This document shows positions 58,718 through 64,000 of a stretch of 64,000 nucleotides of DNA, piece by piece. Numbering within the stretch: the first letter of the stretch is position 1; the number at the start of each line of letters is the position of its first letter. Source of the stretch: Ophiodon elongatus (taxonomy: Eukaryota; Chordata; Actinopteri; Perciformes; Hexagrammidae); contig JACSYO010001998.1 of the NCBI GenBank assembly GCA_016806645.1, positions 354,501-418,500 of the forward strand, in the 5' to 3' direction. Below the pieces are notes generated by a model. It ran no database searches, had not been told where the DNA came from, and saw only the letters and a list, made by a program, of their open reading frames with translations. Both the position numbers and the translations under genes were made by a program.

Positions 58718-58852
58718 CACCACCAACCCTAAACCTGAACCTAATTCTAACCTGAACCCTAAAACCCAGTCTGGACAAAAGGTCCTCACTTTACAAAAAT
58801 GTCCTTACTCTGACGGTCAAAAACTCATTGGTCTTCAGCAAGATAGCTGTGC

Positions 58853-58914
<62 letters not shown>
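58718..58914 (+). repeat. CCCTAAACCTGAACC block, GTCCTCAC block and (CA)n
   Basis: AACCCTAAACCTGAACCTAA words (58727-58765) are followed by AAAGGTCCTCACTTTACAAA, AATGTCCTTACTCTGACGG and a 58-bp CA run (58857-58914). The CCCTAA words are too irregular and too short to be a telomeric array. The three-part order is typical of one fish repeat family. Confidence 0.7.
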
Positions 58915-58917
<3 letters not shown>

Positions 58918-58919
58918 AT

Positions 58920-60630
58920 TGGGTCTCTGTCTATTTCCATATGTTTGGTTTAATTATGTTCGCACCCTGCAGCATGTATTTACTTTGCATCGAAAGTGCA
59001 TCAAATAAAAAAATATATAATGTATTGTTATTTATTAAAATAATCATTTGAAGGGAATTCTCCGAGTCCTGAGGTCAGAGAGTGAGTTGGTGGTGCTGCT
59101 ACAGGTCACCGCCTCTCAGAGCACCGTCCTCCCTTTGTGAGACATGTATTCTCCTCACTGCATCAACACCCTTCCTCTCTCTTGTTGCCAGGTTACAGTA
59201 GTATTTATTACAGCTACGATTCAAACAGAATTAAATGGATTTCAAAGGGAGAGAGAATTGGAGTGTTGAGAATAAAGGAACCCGTCTCATTTGCTGTGTT
59301 GCAGCATCAAACCTGTGTCACCTTGCTGTCCGGCCAATGCTAGAGAGAACCAGCTGTTACTACGTCCTCAAGCTTCTGGCACCACCTATCCCACCAGGGC
59401 GGGCAAATGCATTTCACTTTGCCACTTTAGTGAGACTGGAGTACTCAATACTTCATTAATAATTCATTCCTGGTTGATTTGGTGACCCCCGTGGTTCCTG
59501 GTTGTGTCTGCAATTGCGTTTTACCACCACAGGGCCCCCCATAGTTTTAAATCACACCAAAACATGCCTTTAAACTCAGAGGATTTATCGTGTCGTATAA
59601 TTCAGTCAGTAAAGCGTCAGAAAGCGACTGTTGTGTTGTTTTGTGTTGCTGCAAAATGCATCACATTTCCTGTTGTGGCTTCAGAATAAAAGTGATCAAA
59701 TTGTCAGTTGGTTCGTCGCTCTCGATGTGAAGCAGCGGGAGCAGCAGATGTTCATTTTGCATCCAGGCAGCAGCCTGATGCAGCTCCGACACAGCTGTAG
59801 AGAGCGTTAAGTTAACACAGGGGCTTTGATCAATGAGGTACAATTAAGGACGTTAAAGTACGAGCACGCATCGTTTCCTGTGAATCTCAGTGGACTCCTT
59901 CTTCACGGGACCGCTCTCTCAATCAGTGGGCGAAACGAGGAAGGCTGTGCCGAGGTGTCAGGCTTTCTGATCGTTTCCCGTCACAATTTATGCCCCAGTT
60001 GTGCTCTTCTGGCCCGTTGTGGCACCTCATTTCAGCCACATGTCCCCGGGCCCCATCCTCGCCTCTTTCTCTACGCGTCCACCAGATGCCTTAGATTTGG
60101 CCTGAATTGATACCGCAGGCTATACTAGCAGTACCAACTGAATTGGCCAAAATGTAGCATTTAGTATGCAGAACAAAAGCAAAATATGCAGTATGTAAAA
60201 AATAACTAGATGTCGTACTGATTCAGAAAAATAATTGTCCTCTGTTCTTTTACAAATTATGCATGCTATTCTATCAATAAATTCACTAGCTAGCCAGTTA
60301 CAGACCCGGTGACAAGAGGCTTCTATTTCCCTGGTGATGGGTGGTTTGTTTGAATATCACAACCCAAATGTCCATTATGAAATGAATGGGAACCTGTTGG
60401 TTCCAGTTGATACCATGTCTACAGAGCAGCAGGCAGTGGTGAGGGGAAGAGGCATGGGAAAGAGCCGCCTCTGGCAGGCTGGCAGAGAGAACCTTGTAAT
60501 TGGTAGTTTCATACTGTCCCAGTCACCTGACTCCCACATCCATCCACTGCCTCCTGGCCATTCCATCACGTGACCTTCCCCGCTCACCTGCTCACCGGTT
60601 CTCCATTTCCATTATTAGTCATGCAGTGTG
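58920..60630. other. Unassigned sequence
   Basis: The part 59690-60110 is complex and free of repeats. Frames of up to 94 codons (59826-60110) have no similarity. No gene recognised. Confidence 0.35.
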
Positions 60631-60632
60631 TA

Positions 60633-60698
<66 letters not shown>
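60633..60698. repeat. TATC/GATA palindromic microsatellite
   Basis: Nine TATC units plus TA (60633-60670) run directly into seven GATA units. The centre is CTAG (60668-60671). Bases 60641-60698 form a perfect 58-bp palindrome with no loop. Confidence 0.95.
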
Positions 60699-60701
<3 letters not shown>

Positions 60702-60704
60702 TTT

Positions 60705-61540
60705 CCAGCCTTTGTTTCTGCCTGCTTGACCTACTGCCCTGTCCACAGTTCCATGATTCTCTGCTTGCCCCCTTGCCCGTTCTTGCATACCTGGTTTCAA
60801 ACACGACATGTTTTCTGAATCAAGCAGAGCTCACTTTAAACCGTTCTGCCCGTGAGCGGGTCCAAGCCTGTTGTTTCTCTGAGCCGTGACAGTTTGTCGG
60901 GTACCTTCCAGGTTCGGCTTCACATCATGAATACTGTGTGAGACGGCCAGAACTAGTAAATGAAACACAGGAGGTTTTTAGCTCGTACTGCCTTTATACT
61001 TCCTTGTCATGATAACGTAGATAACATACAAAATTATTTTCGTGGGGTGTCGACAAATTACGGCTCACTATTCTTCGTAGGTATTGTTAGGAATGCTGGC
61101 TGACACCAGCCTGAGCTCATTACAGATTAGCTCTTGGAGACAAACGTGTTCATGTGACAGAACATATCCTTGTTTTAAACTGTATAAAAGTATTATCCAT
61201 AAATTATTACATTTTTGAGTCGTGTTCTCTTGAGTCATTAAATCTCTCCCAGCTAGCTAAGTAGCTGGGCTGCTGTTGCTGCAGATCATTGAGCTTAAGA
61301 GCCTCATTTCCTCTGAGTGAAACATGCTTTCAGTATTTAGGTCAATGTTACCTCCATCTCACTACCAAAACAAAAGCTCCTCATCTCACTGCCTGGCATC
61401 TTTTTCTTCACATACAGCCGTGCAAATACATTCAGAGGCTCATGCACACGTATAGGAGTGTGCACGGAGCACATGAGCTGCAACACACACACAGAGCACA
61501 TTCTGTTCTGTTCTCCATCCTCTCTGTCAGTCGAGCAGCT
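60705..61540. other. Unassigned sequence
   Basis: No gene or known repeat was seen. Confidence 0.35.
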
Positions 61541-61544
61541 GCAG

Positions 61545-61545
<1 letters not shown>

Positions 61546-61593
<48 letters not shown>
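61546..61593. repeat. (CT)n microsatellite
   Basis: A 48-bp CT run, followed 90 bp later by GAGG/GAGC-rich text (61668-61703). The 158-codon frame across it is a product of the run. Confidence 0.93.
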
Positions 61594-61595
<2 letters not shown>

Positions 61596-61989
61596 GACCG
61601 TCAGCCAAGCGGCACTGTGAAGCCGCGATCGACGCCCACGCTCTCAGCCTCTTTTATTGCTTCGTAGAGTGGAGGGAGCGAGGGAGGGAGCGAGAGAGAG
61701 CGGCACAGATGATAAAGGGGGGAGAAGAGAAGCACAATTATGGCCAGTGGGCACTAATAACATAGATGAGTTTTGATGGCCGACATAGACCGTATAACAT
61801 CCACATATGGAAGATGGATGGATGTATGGATAAATAAGCTATAATACTCTGGGTGCAGCCACCGATTACTTCCACTGCCAAACATACATAATAATCGATG
61901 AATCAATTCACCGGTTAGATAGTGAAAAATGCCCATCAAAACAACCTGTTCCCACTCCCAGCTGGTCGAATAGTGCATGAGGGTCAGGA

Positions 61990-62120
61990 TTAGTAGTGGT
62001 GGACGAGTGGGTGAAACAAACACAGGACTTTCAACCAGGACTCTTGCTGTTCGAGGCCCCAACTAAAAGTAAACGTTGACTTATTTTGTCTCGCTTACTT
62101 TTTGTCACCTGACGTGTTCA
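61990..62120 (+). repeat. Dispersed repeat family A, copy 8 (fragment)
   Basis: Contains GTGGACGAGTGGGTGAAACA, AACACAGGACTTTCAACCAG, GACTCTTGCTGTTCGAGG and AAAAGTAAACGTTGACTTAT, then TCTCGCTTACTTTTTGTCAC. This corresponds to the right part of copy 7. Confidence 0.7.
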
Positions 62121-62129
62121 AAACTAGCA

Positions 62130-63735
62130 CTTAAGGGTAGCACGTTAATCTCCGATGCTTAGGGGCACTGACCAAGTGATGAGGGTTTGAGTGAGATTGT
62201 GTTGATCAGAATGTTGTCTTAAAATTGCTGTTTTGTTCGATCGACAATCCAAAAATCTAAAATATTCAGTTTTGTCTATTGGCTTTTCATTTGAGTCAGG
62301 ATGTTACCACTGTATGAACAATTCAAACTAATTACTCCATGTTTCTTTGACACTACTGTATATTCTGTATTCAATATTCCTGATTTATTCCTTCTCTCCC
62401 ATCCTGAAGCTGTCCTTGGGTTTGACTGGTTTTCTGACAGATTTAAGACCTCTTAACATTGTTTCCTTTGCTGTTTTTTTTATCTGTATATACACGTGGC
62501 CCTCATGGTCAGTGTTGTCTCTGTGACATAAAACAGTGACCTACGCTGGGAAGGGGCAGGGAGGACACGCCAAGGGCCCATTAAGTGCGAACAAAAAGGA
62601 AGCTGTAATGCTAATAAAGTGTTTGGGCTCAGTAAGAAGCAGAGACGAGTAGATTGCTCTGTCACAGCCCTCTACTTGAGAATCACTGAATATCTAATCC
62701 GACCAAATCGCAAAAAAGGGCTTCAGCATAGTAATGTTTTCATGACCTGACCATCGTGACGTATCATGATATGACAGTAATCATTAAAGGTATGTCCTAT
62801 GTGGGGAAGCACATCCCTCATTCACATCCAATAAGATACGAACAGCTGATTTCAGCAGTGCAACCGCTTCAGCTTCGGTATCCATTGCTCCACCTGGTGG
62901 ATAGATAACCTATTGCAACTGATTTACACATATGGCGCCCTAGCGGTGTTAAGAATCGGCCCCAATTCACTACGTCGTTGCGGGGGAACTCCTTTCAGGT
63001 CAGGATCTGGCAAGGTCCCAGCGGGGACCCGTCACTGGTCGGCCTGGGCCCCATCACAGGGGTGAGGGGAGATTCTAGGTGGCTGCATCTTTATAGATTG
63101 CCTTTAAGAAGTGTCCTTGGGTGTTGCGTATGTGACCTTCAGAGGGTGCAAAAGAAAAATATGTATTTCATGTATCATACTGGAAATCTAGCGGACAGAA
63201 TAGGTTGAGAAGCTTATGGAAACTTGTCAAAAGAAGAGGGATCCAGAGGGAAATGGGCCGACACTGCTTGGTTTCACAGAACTGAGGTGTTTGAACAAAA
63301 GATTGAGCCAAAGGATGTAATCTGAGTCAGAGAGAGAGATGCAACGTACATACTGAAGACCATGTGGAGGGCAGCAAATGATGAGAGAGACAGCGACAGA
63401 AGGACTGGCCTCACCCTGACCTTCCCGCTGGGACGTCTAACCAGGGACAGCATCACGCATCTGAACCCAGCAGTACTAAAAGGTTGACAGGCTTTCAGTG
63501 TGTGAAAAAAACAAAACAGGACACCATTCAAAAGGGCTGTTTCCATGGATAAGGCCTACAATGCACCAGCCACATTGACAATGGCCAGTGACCAAATATT
63601 CCACAAACTGACAAATCCATTTCTAAAAGACTTAATAATAATTGTATAAAGCAATAAAAAAGACTAAATAAAATAAAGAAATATACCAATAAATAAAAGA
63701 TCAAATTTCTAAAATAAATTAAAGAAACGGTGCTA
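62130..63735. other. Unassigned sequence
   Basis: The short block 62975-63080 is GC-rich with a 76-codon frame of no recognised similarity. No repeats of note. Confidence 0.35.
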
Positions 63736-63740
63736 TGTGC

Positions 63741-63765
63741 ATATATATATATATATATATATATA
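63741..63765. repeat. (AT)n microsatellite
   Basis: A 25-bp alternating AT run. The last 235 bases of the window after it hold nothing recognised. Confidence 0.93.
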
Positions 63766-64000
63766 GCGAGAGAATAAAATACGAGACAAAATGGAGAAAT
63801 GCTGGCTGTTTTTTTAAGACAAGCATGGACTTAGACGTAGTATCATGCATTGACTTTACTTTTGTATCAGCTGAGTGTGCTCTAGTGTGGGAATGGGATA
63901 TGATGGACCGATACAAAATAGGAAGTGATCATGTTCCAATACTAAGCACGTTTGGTAGATCGCTTGTCAAAGTGCATGATAGCAGGCCAAGGAGATTTAG

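Noticed and set aside
58727..58765. Telomere-like CCCTAA repeats
   Set aside because: Units are irregular (CCTAAACCTGAACC) and few, and they belong to a repeat flank next to the CA run.
61289..61765. 158-codon frame with a long Ser-Leu run
   Set aside because: Produced by the CT microsatellite at 61546-61593, with no similarity on either side.

Overview
The window is nuclear DNA of a bony fish, most likely a teleost and probably a percomorph. The basis is its repeat content: an L2/Maui-type LINE with an AATTG tail, a Ty3/Gypsy element that looks like the deuterostome Gmr1 lineage, a PIF/Harbinger relic, short hAT and piggyBac non-autonomous elements, a tRNA-derived SINE, and many long CA, GA and AT microsatellites. 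It has none of the marks of bacterial, viral or organellar DNA. No exon of a recognisable host protein-coding gene and no functional RNA gene was found. Almost all long open frames are chance frames, microsatellite frames or decayed transposon code. The window is best read as intergenic or intronic sequence shaped by transposons.

Layout. 1-5.4 kb: a TAGCATCGCGT minisatellite, a broken L2 LINE reverse transcriptase, and a GAGGAC-type minisatellite beside a TG run. 6.2-6.9 kb: an hAT MITE with a perfect 8-bp target duplication, lodged inside a copy of dispersed repeat family A. 12.2-13.5 kb: a cluster of four AGGTCA half-sites with two adjacent perfect hairpins, then a piggyBac-like MITE flanked by TTAA. 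14.4-15.8 kb: a PIF/Harbinger relic with a MYB/SANT-like fragment and a transposase fragment facing each other. 17.9-20.8 kb: an internally deleted Ty3/Gypsy element on the minus strand with two LTRs, a tRNA-Lys-type primer site, gag, protease and integrase but no reverse transcriptase. 21.7-22.4, 35.1-35.6 and 42.7-43.2 kb: three copies of dispersed repeat family B. 24.3 kb: a 94-bp GA run. 27.9-29.5 kb: decayed 50-bp repeats and a spaced inverted repeat. 32.4 and 41.3 kb: two copies of one SINE. 38.6 kb: a possible LTR remnant with a tRNA-Leu primer site. 44.7-45.7 kb: a 1,060-bp hAT element with an 8-bp duplication. 48.4-49.6 kb: a 5'-truncated L2 LINE with its 3' tail. 54.8-55.4 kb: remains of a second LINE type. 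58-61.6 kb: microsatellites, including a perfect TATC/GATA palindrome.

No genes can be seen working together. The functional statements concern transposon proteins, all inactivated here by frameshifts, stops or deletion. The best candidates for host function are non-coding: the AGGTCA cluster near 12.25 kb and a few complex, repeat-free stretches (5.27-5.4, 46.9-47.25 and 53.1-53.7 kb) that could be conserved elements. This cannot be tested without alignment to other fish. Assignments to families A and B rest on comparison of copies within this window plus general familiarity with fish repeats.
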